From positions 95,404-159,403 of the forward strand of contig JAVBOA010000036.1 of assembly GCA_031551135.1 (NCBI GenBank): DNA of 64,000 nucleotides, in the 5' to 3' direction. This document shows, in pieces, positions 25,585-34,330 of this stretch. Made by a program: the position numbers and the translations under genes. Every line of letters begins with the position of its first letter. Within the stretch, counting starts at the first letter, position 1. The notes beneath the pieces were generated by a model. The model was not told where the DNA came from. It saw nothing but the letters and a program-made list of their open reading frames with translations, and ran no database searches. The stretch comes from JAITVM01 sp031551135. GTDB lineage: Bacteria; Bacillota; Clostridia; Lachnospirales; JAITVM01.

Positions 25585-26961
25585 TTGATTTTTGATTATA
25601 TCGCCGACTATCTGAAAAAGGATATTTACCCTTTTCATATGCCGGGGCATAAACGCAATTTAGATTTTTTTGGTCAAATAAATTTTCTGGATTTCGATAT
25701 GACCGAATTTGACGGAATGGATAATTTCCATAATCCCAAAGAAATAATTAAGGAATCGCAAATTTTGGCGGCTAAAGTTTTTAATTCAAAATATAGCTTT
25801 TATTTGACAAACGGCTCCAGCAGCGGAATAATGGCGGCAATAATGAGCGTTTGTAAAAAAGGCGACAAAATTTTATTGGCGCGGAATTCGCATAAGTCGG
25901 CTTATAATGGCGTAATGCTTGCAGAAGCTTCTCCTGTCTACATTTATCCTAAAATAACAGATGATAACTTGACAGGCGGAATGCTTCCTGACGATGTTGA
26001 GCGTGAAATAATTAAAAATCCGGATATTAAAGCAGTTTTTATAACAAGTCCGACATACGAGGGATTCTGTTCGAATGTCCGTGAAATTTCAAAAATTACG
26101 AAAAAATATAATAAAATATTGATTGTTGACGAAGCTCACGGCGCGCATTTTGCGTTCTCAGATAAATTTCCGGAATCTTCTGTTAATTATGCCGATATTA
26201 TAATCCATTCGTTACACAAAACAATGCCATCTTTGGGACAATCTGCTATTATTCATATTACGAATGAAAAAATTGATATCGAAAAAATTAGGTTTTATAT
26301 CGGAATTTTTCATACGACAAGCCCTTCTTATATAATAATGGCGCTTATTGACAGATTAATTACAAATTTGGCGAATAATAAAATTCCATTTGACGAATAT
26401 ACAAATTTATTGTTAGAATATAGAGGAAGGCTTTGTAATTTTAAACAAATGAAATTACTCGATATTGGTACAACAAGTTCGGGTGCTATAGTCGATATTG
26501 ATATTTCAAAATTGACTTTTTTTTGTACTTTCAATTGCGCAAAACTGGAGAATATTTTTGCGGAGAAATTTCGCCTGCAATTGGAGTTTTTTTCGAAAAA
26601 TCATTTTGTGGCATTGACTTCTGTTTGCGATACAAATCGGGGTTTCGAGAGGTTCTCCGAGGCTTTGACTGAGATTGACAAAAGCGAATATACAAGAAAT
26701 ATATCAAAAATATTCAGCTATCCCAAGCCTGAAATAAAATTCGGCATTAATAAAGCGATTAATAATAAATCGAAAAGTCTTCCGTTGGCCGAGGCAGTTG
26801 GCCATATATCTGCTGATTTTATTATTCCGTATCCTCCGGGTATACCTTTAGTTGTACCGGGTGAAATCATTACAAAAGAAATTTATTTTGTAATCAAAGA
26901 ACTGGAAGCCAATGAAATAAATTTTGTCGGTTTTAATCCGCAATCTGTAAATATTTTGTAA
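25585..26961 (+). CDS. Orn/Lys/Arg decarboxylase-family PLP enzyme
   Basis: 458 residues, close to the short Bacillus SpeA/YaaO type. Landmarks: PFHMPGHKRN near the start, TNGSSSGIMAAIMS (phosphate loop), IVDEAHGAHFAFS (PLP-contacting Asp and His), HSLHKTMPSLGQSA with the Schiff-base Lys, and the C-terminal YPPGIPLVVPGE. It should decarboxylate arginine, lysine or ornithine for polyamine synthesis; the substrate cannot be fixed from motifs. The TTG at 25585 has AAAAAGGA about 8 nt before it; the in-frame ATG at 25576 is only 1 nt from that site. It is 28 nt upstream of the DUF815 gene. Confidence 0.88.
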   Translation: MIFDYIADYLKKDIYPFHMPGHKRNLDFFGQINFLDFDMTEFDGMDNFHNPKEIIKESQILAAKVFNSKYSFYLTNGSSSGIMAAIMSVCKKGDKILLARNSHKSAYNGVMLAEASPVYIYPKITDDNLTGGMLPDDVEREIIKNPDIKAVFITSPTYEGFCSNVREISKITKKYNKILIVDEAHGAHFAFSDKFPESSVNYADIIIHSLHKTMPSLGQSAIIHITNEKIDIEKIRFYIGIFHTTSPSYIIMALIDRLITNLANNKIPFDEYTNLLLEYRGRLCNFKQMKLLDIGTTSSGAIVDIDISKLTFFCTFNCAKLENIFAEKFRLQLEFFSKNHFVALTSVCDTNRGFERFSEALTEIDKSEYTRNISKIFSYPKPEIKFGINKAINNKSKSLPLAEAVGHISADFIIPYPPGIPLVVPGEIITKEIYFVIKELEANEINFVGFNPQSVNIL

Positions 26962-26989
26962 TTTATTTAAGAACAAAGGGGCAAATATT

Positions 26990-28234
26990 TTGGACTTGAA
27001 CAGCCTTATTATATACAGGAATATTTTGAATGATGATGTTATTAGTGCATTTTGCAAGATTTTCGAATCTGATGCAAATCCGTATTTTTTAGAGGCAGAT
27101 TTTTTCGGCAAGCTGATAAAAAAAGCAGAAAGCTTAAAACTTGACGGAAATATTTTTGCGAAATATGTTTTGCATCTAGTATTAAACGATGAAAACCCTT
27201 TCAGCATTGCTTGCGAATGCAAAAAAATAACGACGCATAAATCTTTATATAAGCTGGCGCTTAACGATGCGCAAATTATTTATGAGTTAATTAATTTTGA
27301 TTTCGATAAAATTTTAAAAGGGAATATTTTACAATTTTTGAATGTAAATTATCTTCCGATAGAGGCACAGCTCAGCTCTCAATTATTTTCGGATATCTTG
27401 TATTCTCGAAATGCGCATGAGCTGCAAAAATTTTTAGTTGAATATTATTTGGAATTTGGCTGCGGTCAAATCGGAGCTAATAAAATGCTGAAATATTCTG
27501 CAGATAAAAAAATCGTAGGCATAAAAAATTATGATGAAATAAAATTTGATGATATTGTGGCGTATAAATACCAAAAAGAACAGATTATTAATAACACAAA
27601 GGCTTTTTTACTGGGGGCGGATGCGCATAATATGCTTCTTGTCGGATCGCGCGGGACGGGAAAATCTTCTTGTGTAAAGGCTTTGGCAGATATGTTTTTT
27701 AATGATGGTTTAAGAATTTTGGAATTGAGCAAAGACCAATTGAACGATATTTTTGAGATTTTAAATATTTTGGATAATCGCGGACAAAAATTCATTATAT
27801 TTTTGGATGATTTATCATATGAGCAATTTGAAACCTCATATAAATATTTAAAATCAATTTTGGAGGGCGGTATAGAGAAAAAACCAAAAAATGTTTTGTT
27901 TTATGCAACAAGCAACCGCAGGCATATTTTGTCTGAAAAATGGTCGGATAAAAATATTCAATATGAAGACGAGGAGCTGCACGGCACGGATTCGGTAAAC
28001 GAAAAACTTTCTTTGTCGGATAGATTTGGATTAACCATAACTTTCGGCAAGCCAACGCCGGACGAATATATTGAAATGGTTCTGAAAATGGCCGAAAAAG
28101 AAAATTTGAATTTGCCTGAGCACGAGCTTGTAAAAAGGGCGCGCGAATGGGAATTGAATCAAAAAGGTCTATCCGGCAGAACAGCCAGACAATTTATTAA
28201 TCAAATTATTTTGGAGCGGAATCTGGAAAATTAA
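26990..28234 (+). CDS. DUF815 family AAA+ ATPase
   Basis: 414 residues. The N-terminal 180 residues are helical and unrecognised. Residues about 195 onward form an AAA+ domain: Walker A GSRGTGKSS, Walker B IIFLDDLSYE and a sensor region in FYATSNRRHI. Together with KNYDEIKFDDIVAYKYQKEQ and the C-terminal GLSGRTARQF this matches DUF815. The function of this common Firmicute family is unknown. TTG start at 26990 with AAAGGGG; cotranscribed with the decarboxylase-family gene. Confidence 0.85.
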   Translation: MDLNSLIIYRNILNDDVISAFCKIFESDANPYFLEADFFGKLIKKAESLKLDGNIFAKYVLHLVLNDENPFSIACECKKITTHKSLYKLALNDAQIIYELINFDFDKILKGNILQFLNVNYLPIEAQLSSQLFSDILYSRNAHELQKFLVEYYLEFGCGQIGANKMLKYSADKKIVGIKNYDEIKFDDIVAYKYQKEQIINNTKAFLLGADAHNMLLVGSRGTGKSSCVKALADMFFNDGLRILELSKDQLNDIFEILNILDNRGQKFIIFLDDLSYEQFETSYKYLKSILEGGIEKKPKNVLFYATSNRRHILSEKWSDKNIQYEDEELHGTDSVNEKLSLSDRFGLTITFGKPTPDEYIEMVLKMAEKENLNLPEHELVKRAREWELNQKGLSGRTARQFINQIILERNLEN

Positions 28235-28308
28235 ATCTGTTTAAATCGCTGTATATAAAAATAAAATGCTTAACCTTTTAGAAATGCTAAAATGTTTGGA
28301 GGGAAATC

Positions 28309-28692
28309 ATGCCTAGTATTCCTTTTGGTTTTACGGAAATATTTTCTGCAGCATTTTTATCATTATTAATTACTTTTACTGTATTAAAAATTACAAATGC
28401 GCTAAGAACCGTTAATATTAATACAAAAGACAATACTTTTAATGCTTTTGATTTAAACCGAATCCAAAACCGATGCTATCGGTATTTTCCAAAAGAGACT
28501 CTGCTTTTTAACGGAGAGACTTTTATGCGCGGTATGTCGATAAAAGTCCAGACTTATTCGGAGGAGATTTTTGAAGGGATTTTTCTTGGAATAAGTACCG
28601 AGGATGTAATTTGTATCCTGACAATGGACTATATTGTTGCGTATAAGCTCGACGGTATCCGTGACATCTTGACTTACAGCGCTTTCAAATGA
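28309..28692 (+). CDS. Hypothetical membrane protein
   Basis: 127 residues. One N-terminal hydrophobic helix (about 9-28) is followed by a soluble region with RIQNRCYRYFPKE and a beta-rich end. I do not recognise the family. A strong Shine-Dalgarno (TTGGAGGG) and a terminator after it support a real gene. It follows DUF815 by 74 nt and may share its transcript. Confidence 0.7.
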   Translation: MPSIPFGFTEIFSAAFLSLLITFTVLKITNALRTVNINTKDNTFNAFDLNRIQNRCYRYFPKETLLFNGETFMRGMSIKVQTYSEEIFEGIFLGISTEDVICILTMDYIVAYKLDGIRDILTYSAFK

Positions 28693-28705
28693 AATTTTTC
28701 AAATA

Positions 28706-28736
28706 AAAAACCGGGATATTATCCCGGTATGTTTTG
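28706..28736 (+). terminator. Terminator-like hairpin
   Basis: ACCGGGA-TATTA-TCCCGGT, a perfect 7-bp stem, with six A before it and ATGTTTTG after. The T-run is imperfect. Confidence 0.65.
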
Positions 28737-28785
28737 CAAAAAGCAAAACTATTATAAGGAGCTAGGCTCCCAGACCCCAAATTGA

Positions 28786-29910
28786 TTATAGTACAGGATC
28801 AAATAGCTGGTCGAATTTTGTTAATAAAACAAAATTTCCTTTTACCTTTAGCTGACCAGTCATAAAAGATTTTTGCGCCGTGCGCCTTCCGGATAAAATA
28901 TCATCCCAAACACCCGATTTTGCATAAATTACAATATCCGGAGAATCAGATTGACCTTCAAATATTTCGCAATTCGCATTATTTATTTTTAAATAAGATT
29001 CATAAGCCTCATTCACATTAGTATCGTCATCATCAATAATAAACTGTATAGAAAATACAGCGTTCGTTATTAAATCTCCCTTAAAATAATGAGGAAGCGT
29101 TTGAGTTTTTTGTTTATAAGTTTTAGGGCGCACAAGAACTTCGCCGCCGGAAAGCTCGTCCAAATAAAACTTGCGGACTTCCTTTTTTTCTCTGACCGTG
29201 TCAGATTTCAATCTTGTTTCATAATATTTAGCGATTTCAAAAACAGCATCGTCGTTAGAGTCGTCATATTTTTTCAAAAGCTCATTTATAGAAATACGTT
29301 GGCTTGCTTTCTCAACGTTTGTAATTCGGTCAAAAATCTGAACATGAGTTTTTACATTCGAATAAGAAGTTTCCCTTGGTATAAAAAATCTTCGGTTTTG
29401 CCGAACCAGCCGGTAAAAATCCTCTATTTGTTTTTCAAAAATGTCTTTCAATTCATTGCTCTCATTTAAATCCAAAATCGTTGCTCTGTTCATGCCGATT
29501 TTCACGCTGTCAAATCCCTCAAAATAGTTTATGTATCGGGATAAATAATCGAGAGTATTTTTTTCGCCTTCGGTTTTTGAAACCGCAAGAACCAGACAAT
29601 TCTTGTTTTGAAAAATATTTTTTTCACGGTAATTTTCCAAATAAGTTAAAAAATTAAATAAATCAGGGCTAGGACCGAAAAGATTTGAAGCTGTAGCAAT
29701 CATAATTCCGCCGTAATTTTCTATTTTGTCAAGAGCATTTAAGAAGTCATCATTAAAAGTCTTGTTGTATAAAGGCAGATTTAATTGTCTCAAATCTATC
29801 TCCAAAACATCAATGCCAAGTTCCGAAAAGATATCATAAATAGCAGAGACCGCACTGTCCAAGCCGATTTCATCGGTTTGAGTTCTTGATATCAAAGATA
29901 TTATTTTCAT
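28786..29910 (-). CDS. Flavodoxin-like reductase fused to an SCP2 lipid-carrier domain
   Basis: 374 residues. Residues 1-170 resemble an NADPH-dependent FMN reductase/flavodoxin-like fold (MKIISLISRTQTDEIGLDSA, MIATASNLFGPSPDLFNFL with the flavin-loop position, NCLVLAVSKTEGEKN). Residues about 275-370 have the SCP2 sterol-carrier pattern: FKGDLITNAVFSIQFII, DIVIYAKSGVWDDILSGRRT and FMTGQLKVKGNFVLLTKFDQLF. The ATG at 29910 follows AAGGAGC; an upstream frame to 29994 lacks a site and overlaps the next gene. It sits 31 nt downstream of the M1-like lipoprotein and may be cotranscribed. Confidence 0.72.
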   Translation of the reverse strand: MKIISLISRTQTDEIGLDSAVSAIYDIFSELGIDVLEIDLRQLNLPLYNKTFNDDFLNALDKIENYGGIMIATASNLFGPSPDLFNFLTYLENYREKNIFQNKNCLVLAVSKTEGEKNTLDYLSRYINYFEGFDSVKIGMNRATILDLNESNELKDIFEKQIEDFYRLVRQNRRFFIPRETSYSNVKTHVQIFDRITNVEKASQRISINELLKKYDDSNDDAVFEIAKYYETRLKSDTVREKKEVRKFYLDELSGGEVLVRPKTYKQKTQTLPHYFKGDLITNAVFSIQFIIDDDDTNVNEAYESYLKINNANCEIFEGQSDSPDIVIYAKSGVWDDILSGRRTAQKSFMTGQLKVKGNFVLLTKFDQLFDPVL

Positions 29911-29941
29911 AAAATTGCTCCTTAAATTTTTCTTTTGTATA

Positions 29942-31438
29942 TTAAAACATTTTAGGCAAAACAAAGCCTTCCTGCCATTCTTTAAAAAAATCATTCAAAT
30001 CTGAGCCATATATTTCCGAAGCCAAGTCAATCAACGAGTTTCGGTCTACAATATTAAAACTGTAATCGACAAATAATCTATTTAGAAATTCATAAAATTT
30101 AACTTCGCCCATTTTTTGCATAAGGTCAAAAAACATAAGTTTTGAGCGGGTAACTTGAATTTTCGAAAATTCGTAATTATCTTTGTAAGCGGATAAATCC
30201 AATAGCATAGAGCTATTTTCATAAGTTGACATAAATTTTCCAAGCTCGATGTATTCACGTTCCAAAGTATTGCTGATGTTTTTATTGGTAATGATTTCAG
30301 CAACAATAGCGGAAAGTCCTTCCGAAATCCACGGAGATTTAATCTGGTCGCTGCCGATAATGGCGGAAAACCATTGGCGCGCAACCAAAGCCGCAATAGT
30401 TGTATCGGACATACTTGCTATGCTTCCCGAATCCAAAAAAATCGTTTGAGAATTTGAAAAGCCGCCGTTTTTATAAAAATCGACTTCAACAAAATCCATA
30501 ACGCCATAAGGATACCTTCCTATATTATTGTTACAGAAATCGACAGTTTTGGCAACTACTGATTTTATATCTTCGATTTTTTCGTTAGCCTCTTTTGAAT
30601 AAAAATAAAAATTAAAATCCAAAGCTTGGCTGAAATCATAATTAGTAGTGTTTATTTGGTCATTATTATAAATCGCAAAAGAAAAATCTCTGGAATTCAT
30701 AAATTTATATGTCAAAGTCTTTTTATCCGGAGTGTCTTCCGAAGAGGACCGGGCCTCGAAATTATGTCCGATTACCGAAAAATATTCGGGTACAGTCATC
30801 AAAACCGTGTAATTGGAACAATTTTTAAACCTAGGGTCGCCGGATAAATAAGATATATCCGTGTTCCAGCCTCTATCGTTTAGAATAGCCAATTCCGGAA
30901 AAATATTACTTAGCCAAAGCAAATTGTTATTCCAACCAAAATAATATTTTGTTTGAGGAATTATGCCCTCAAAATTAAAGGAAATCTGAACTTTTTGGCC
31001 GGGTGGAAGAGATTCTTTTAAACTAATCTCCAGCGTTGTATTTTCTATATTAAAACTTACTTCTTCATTATTTATTTTAACATTTTGGATTATCATATGT
31101 CCGTTGTCTTTATTGTCACCAAAAATATTTTCATATTCTTTGTTTGCTGAATTAGTATTTGCAATATTTTCTAAAATATTTAGCGGTAAATTAAACTTTA
31201 TTTTATCGATTGGACTTTTGCTTGAATTCACAAAATACACAGATTCATAGCCTTCAAAACTTTTTTTTGAAAAATCATCTATTTCAAAAGATATTGTATA
31301 TTCATTATTGATAGCTGTATTAGCATTTTTTGCAGTTTCATATACCGTAACTTCGGGGGAAAGAGTCTCTGTTGGAGTAGCTTTTTGGCATCCTGTATAA
31401 AAAATTATTAATATTAATAAAAAAGTTATTTTTTTTAT
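29942..31438 (-). CDS. Lipoprotein related to M1 aminopeptidases, zinc site lost
   Basis: About 498 residues. The N-terminus (KKITFLLILIIFYTGC) is a lipoprotein signal with the lipobox YTGC. A beta-rich region follows, then a gluzincin-like region: YPYGVMDFVEVDF, NGGFSNSQTIFLDS and WISEGLSAIVAEI follow the order of M1 family landmarks. The HExxHxxW zinc motif position reads VARQWFSAI, so the His-Glu-His ligands are gone and peptidase activity is unlikely. Start: GGGAGG is followed at correct distance only by ATT (31441) or ATA (31438); a TTG at 31474 is in frame but has no ribosome-binding site. See findings. Confidence 0.7.
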   Translation of the reverse strand: MKKITFLLILIIFYTGCQKATPTETLSPEVTVYETAKNANTAINNEYTISFEIDDFSKKSFEGYESVYFVNSSKSPIDKIKFNLPLNILENIANTNSANKEYENIFGDNKDNGHMIIQNVKINNEEVSFNIENTTLEISLKESLPPGQKVQISFNFEGIIPQTKYYFGWNNNLLWLSNIFPELAILNDRGWNTDISYLSGDPRFKNCSNYTVLMTVPEYFSVIGHNFEARSSSEDTPDKKTLTYKFMNSRDFSFAIYNNDQINTTNYDFSQALDFNFYFYSKEANEKIEDIKSVVAKTVDFCNNNIGRYPYGVMDFVEVDFYKNGGFSNSQTIFLDSGSIASMSDTTIAALVARQWFSAIIGSDQIKSPWISEGLSAIVAEIITNKNISNTLEREYIELGKFMSTYENSSMLLDLSAYKDNYEFSKIQVTRSKLMFFDLMQKMGEVKFYEFLNRLFVDYSFNIVDRNSLIDLASEIYGSDLNDFFKEWQEGFVLPKMF

Positions 31439-31520
31439 AATGTAAACCTCCCAGGCAGCTATGAATTTATGCAATACTGAAATAGCTTAATTATAATATT
31501 TGTGTTTTGATTTTATAAAA

Positions 31521-32117
31521 TCAAGCTCTCAAGTAAACTTCAAGACTCCATTCGATATAAAATTTAATAATTGAAAATGGTTCTTTTGAATAAGCGAAAA
31601 ATTTTTTTGCGTCAAAATCCAGATTACTAAAATAGATTCCGAAATTATCAAAAAATTTTTTGCAAATTAAAGCCGACCTATACATATGAAAATCATTTGT
31701 CACAATTATAATTGAATTTATGTCCTCTTTTTCAGCAATTGATTTTGAAAATTTAAAATTTTCATATGTATTTCGGGATTCATTTTCTATGTAAATATTA
31801 TTTTCAAGCACACCCTGAGCAACAAGATATTGTTTCATCGATTGAGAAACGGCGATTTTGTCGTTGGGGCCTTGCCCGCCTGTAACTATAATTTTATCAG
31901 AAATATTTTTATCGTATAAATAAAGCGCGTCATTAAGCCTTTTTAAAAGCCAGTCGCCCGGTAAATTTTCATCATCTATAGAATGTCCCAGAATAATAAT
32001 TGCATCATATTTTTGAAATTGGGTGTCAGGTTTTATCGTAACAATTTTCAGCATCAAAGCGGAATAAATTAATAAAAAAATAAAAATTACCGGCGGTAAA
32101 ATTTTTTTAATCCGCAA
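31521..32117 (-). CDS. DUF218 (YdcF/SanA-like) membrane protein
   Basis: 198 residues with an N-terminal membrane helix (about 5-26). The DUF218 core is clear: YDAIIILGHSID, VTGGQGPNDKIAVSQSMKQY, IENESRNTYENFKFSK and IIIVTNDFHMYRSALICKK. Family members affect envelope integrity or vancomycin sensitivity, but the biochemical role is undefined. TTG start at 32117 with AGGAGGT about 8 nt before. It lies 47 nt upstream of the M1-like lipoprotein gene on the same strand. Confidence 0.85.
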   Translation of the reverse strand: MRIKKILPPVIFIFLLIYSALMLKIVTIKPDTQFQKYDAIIILGHSIDDENLPGDWLLKRLNDALYLYDKNISDKIIVTGGQGPNDKIAVSQSMKQYLVAQGVLENNIYIENESRNTYENFKFSKSIAEKEDINSIIIVTNDFHMYRSALICKKFFDNFGIYFSNLDFDAKKFFAYSKEPFSIIKFYIEWSLEVYLRA

Positions 32118-32651
32118 ATCATTACCTCCTAGATGCTCAGAAAGAATTTATTTCGCAAAAGATTTTTTTTAACATATAAATTATTGTATAGGAATAGATA
32201 ATTTATAATAGTCTATGCGATATTTTCTTAAAGTATTTTACGAAAGCTTATTTTTTTGAAATTCAAAAAATAATTCGTTTAAAAGCATGAATATCGCCTT
32301 TGGCGCAAGGATTTTGATGTACATAAATGTTGATTTTGCAAGCAAAATTTTTAAATAAATTTATATTCTGCGCCGAAAAAAAGCGATTTCCTATAATTAT
32401 AGCATAATTACTGAAAAAATAACAATATTAATCAGGATATTATTGTGATATAATTTAAAAAATTCTTCCAAATAGGGTTCTGATTAAAATTGGAATCTAT
32501 TTGAATCAACCGTATATTGTTTTAGCAATAATATTGTTCAGTTAAACTATTTTCAATATAAAGGATAGAAAAATGAAAATAGTATTAAATTGATCTATTA
32601 ATATTTCGAGACAGAGAGAGCCTCATATTTTCTATTGAAAGTGGTGTTTTG
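32118..32651. other. Intergenic region with a collapsed repeat
   Basis: Divergent spacer between the DUF218 gene (-) and murG (+). Apart from the short repeat at 32545-32586 it holds A+T-rich sequence and scattered inverted GGCGCA/TGCGCC words (32298-32375). I see no gene or clear promoter. Confidence 0.6.
32545..32586. repeat. ATACTAT element, internally deleted (about 42 bp)
   Basis: The left end ACTATTTTCAATATAAAGG plus ATAGAAAAA is fused directly to the right end ATGAAAATAGTAT. The 70-bp centre with the GC hairpin is missing. This matches loss of the hairpin by slippage or excision. Confidence 0.8.
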
Positions 32652-33713
32652 ATGTACAAAATTTTAATGACCGGAGGCGGAACGGCAGGTCATGTTACGC
32701 CAAATATAGCTTTGATTGACAGATTAAAAAACGAGTTTGAGATAGAATACGTTGGCAGCATAGACGGTATAGAAAAAAGCTTGATTTCAGATTTAGGAAT
32801 AAAATTTCATAAAATATCCTCGGGGAAGCTTCGGAGATATTTTGATTTAAAGAATTTTACGGATATTTTTAGAATCGTTAAAGGTCTTGGAGACGCAAAC
32901 GATATTATAAAAAAAGTTAAGCCGGACGTGATTTTCTCAAAAGGCGGATTTGTTACTGTGCCGGTTGTTATTGCCGGAAAACTGAACAATGTGCCGGTAA
33001 TAATTCACGAGTCGGATATTTCTTGCGGGTTGGCGAATAAACTGGCTATGCCGTTTTCGAAATATATTTGCTGCTCGTTTCCGGAGACTCTCGAACATTT
33101 GCCAAAGAAAAAATCTTTTTTGACAGCCACGCCGATACGCCGTGAATTATTTAGCGGAAATGCGGAAAAAGGGCGCAAAATGGCAGGTTTTGAAAATAAT
33201 ATGCCTATAGTTTTAGTTATGGGCGGAAGCCTCGGCTCCGCTAAAATCAATAAATATCTTCGAGAATCATTGGGAAATTTACAAAATAAATACAACATCA
33301 TTCATTTGTGCGGAAAAAATAATTTAGATAAAACAATTAATGCAAAAAATTATAAACAATACGAATATATTTCAAAAAATCTTGAGGATTTGTTTGCGGC
33401 CGCGGATATTGTTGTTTCTAGGTCAGGAGCTAACAGTATTTCGGAATTTTTGGCTTTAAAAAAACCTAATTTATTAATTCCGTTATCAAAAAAAGCAAGC
33501 CGAGGAGACCAGATTTTAAATGCAGAATCTTTTTTGAAGCAAGGCTTCAGCAAGGTTTTGCCGGAGGAAAATCTAAATTCGGAAAATTTGATAAAAAATA
33601 TTGAGGAACTTTTTTCGGAAAAAGAGAAATATATAAAACGCATGAGCGATTCTAAATTGACAAATGGTGTAGAAGAGGTTTGCAAAATAATTAACAGTGC
33701 TATTAAGAAATAA
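32652..33713 (+). CDS. murG: MurG-type UDP-GlcNAc:lipid I N-acetylglucosaminyltransferase
   Basis: 353 residues, GT28. It adds GlcNAc to lipid I at the cytoplasmic membrane to make lipid II. Hallmarks: MTGGGTAGHVTPNIALID at the start, HESDISCGLANKL, VMGGSLGSAKINKYL and SRSGANSISEFLALKKPNLLIPL. It stands alone rather than in a dcw cluster, as is common for the Firmicute YtfB-like MurG group; a paralogue in a mur cluster elsewhere cannot be excluded. The ATG at 32652 follows AAGTGGTG; the TTG one codon upstream is also in frame. Confidence 0.88.
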   Translation: MYKILMTGGGTAGHVTPNIALIDRLKNEFEIEYVGSIDGIEKSLISDLGIKFHKISSGKLRRYFDLKNFTDIFRIVKGLGDANDIIKKVKPDVIFSKGGFVTVPVVIAGKLNNVPVIIHESDISCGLANKLAMPFSKYICCSFPETLEHLPKKKSFLTATPIRRELFSGNAEKGRKMAGFENNMPIVLVMGGSLGSAKINKYLRESLGNLQNKYNIIHLCGKNNLDKTINAKNYKQYEYISKNLEDLFAAADIVVSRSGANSISEFLALKKPNLLIPLSKKASRGDQILNAESFLKQGFSKVLPEENLNSENLIKNIEELFSEKEKYIKRMSDSKLTNGVEEVCKIINSAIKK

Positions 33714-33767
33714 TGTAATTTTTACAATAATATAAAAAAAATGTAATTTTGGTGTTATAATTATATG

Positions 33768-34015
33768 ATAAGATTTAATTACTGAATTATCAATATTGAT
33801 TTGGTATTTTTAAATCGGCGCTTCTAAAATCTATTTGGATTTATAGAAATTTAGCCAAAGAATTTTGATAATTGAGTCTTCATTTCATATCTTGCGCGTG
33901 CAAAGTCAGCACCGCATTTGTGTTGCTTCTCAAGCTTCGCAAATTCACATGATTTGGATTTTCTAATTTCGCGTCAATTTTAAAAAAGCCAGTCACTCCC
34001 AATGTCTGGCTTTTT
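33768..34015 (+). ncRNA. Candidate small RNA of unknown type
   Basis: TGTTATAAT at 33753-33761 is an extended -10. Downstream, AATTATCAA (from about 33787) pairs with TTGATAATT (ending about 33873), enclosing GGC/GCC and TTCTA-AATC / GATT-TAGAA stems. The element ends at AAAAAAGCCAG...CTGGCTTTTT (33983-34015). I cannot match it to a known family. Confidence 0.35.
33983..34015 (+). terminator. Intrinsic terminator
   Basis: AGCCAG / CTGGCT stem with six A before and five T after; GCCAG starts at 33988. No protein gene precedes it within 250 nt. Confidence 0.75.
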
Positions 34016-34330
34016 AGCATTTGCGCTGTGAAAATAAGCTAACTTTTAAAAACATTCTTAATCTTTATTTAAAATCCCAAAAAATTTTGACCAACAATTA
34101 ACAAAATTAATTAAATATTAAATAATTATAAAAAAATAGTAATTTTGTTGTTATTTTCAAATACTATAATCTTTTTATCGATATTTATTAATTATAAAAA
34201 TTTTTTTGATCCAAATATTTTCAATCATGTTGATTTTTTGACAATAAATAATACCTGATGAATAGAGAAAATCAAACCTACTTTGTTATTTTAATTTTCA
34301 AACATTTTATATTTTAAAGGGGGAAAAAAT

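Larger units (their letters stand above)
33714..34330. other. Non-coding region with a candidate small RNA
   Basis: No open frame of useful length. It contains an extended -10 element (33753-33761), a long imperfect hairpin (about 33787-33873) and an intrinsic terminator (33985-34015), which together could delimit a transcript of about 245 nt. The remainder up to 34330 is the leader of the Cys/Trp-rich peptide. Confidence 0.5.

Noticed and set aside
33890..33960. tRNA-like GC-rich segment
   Set aside because: No acceptor/T-loop pattern (GGTTCRANNCC) and no CCA-adjacent stem.
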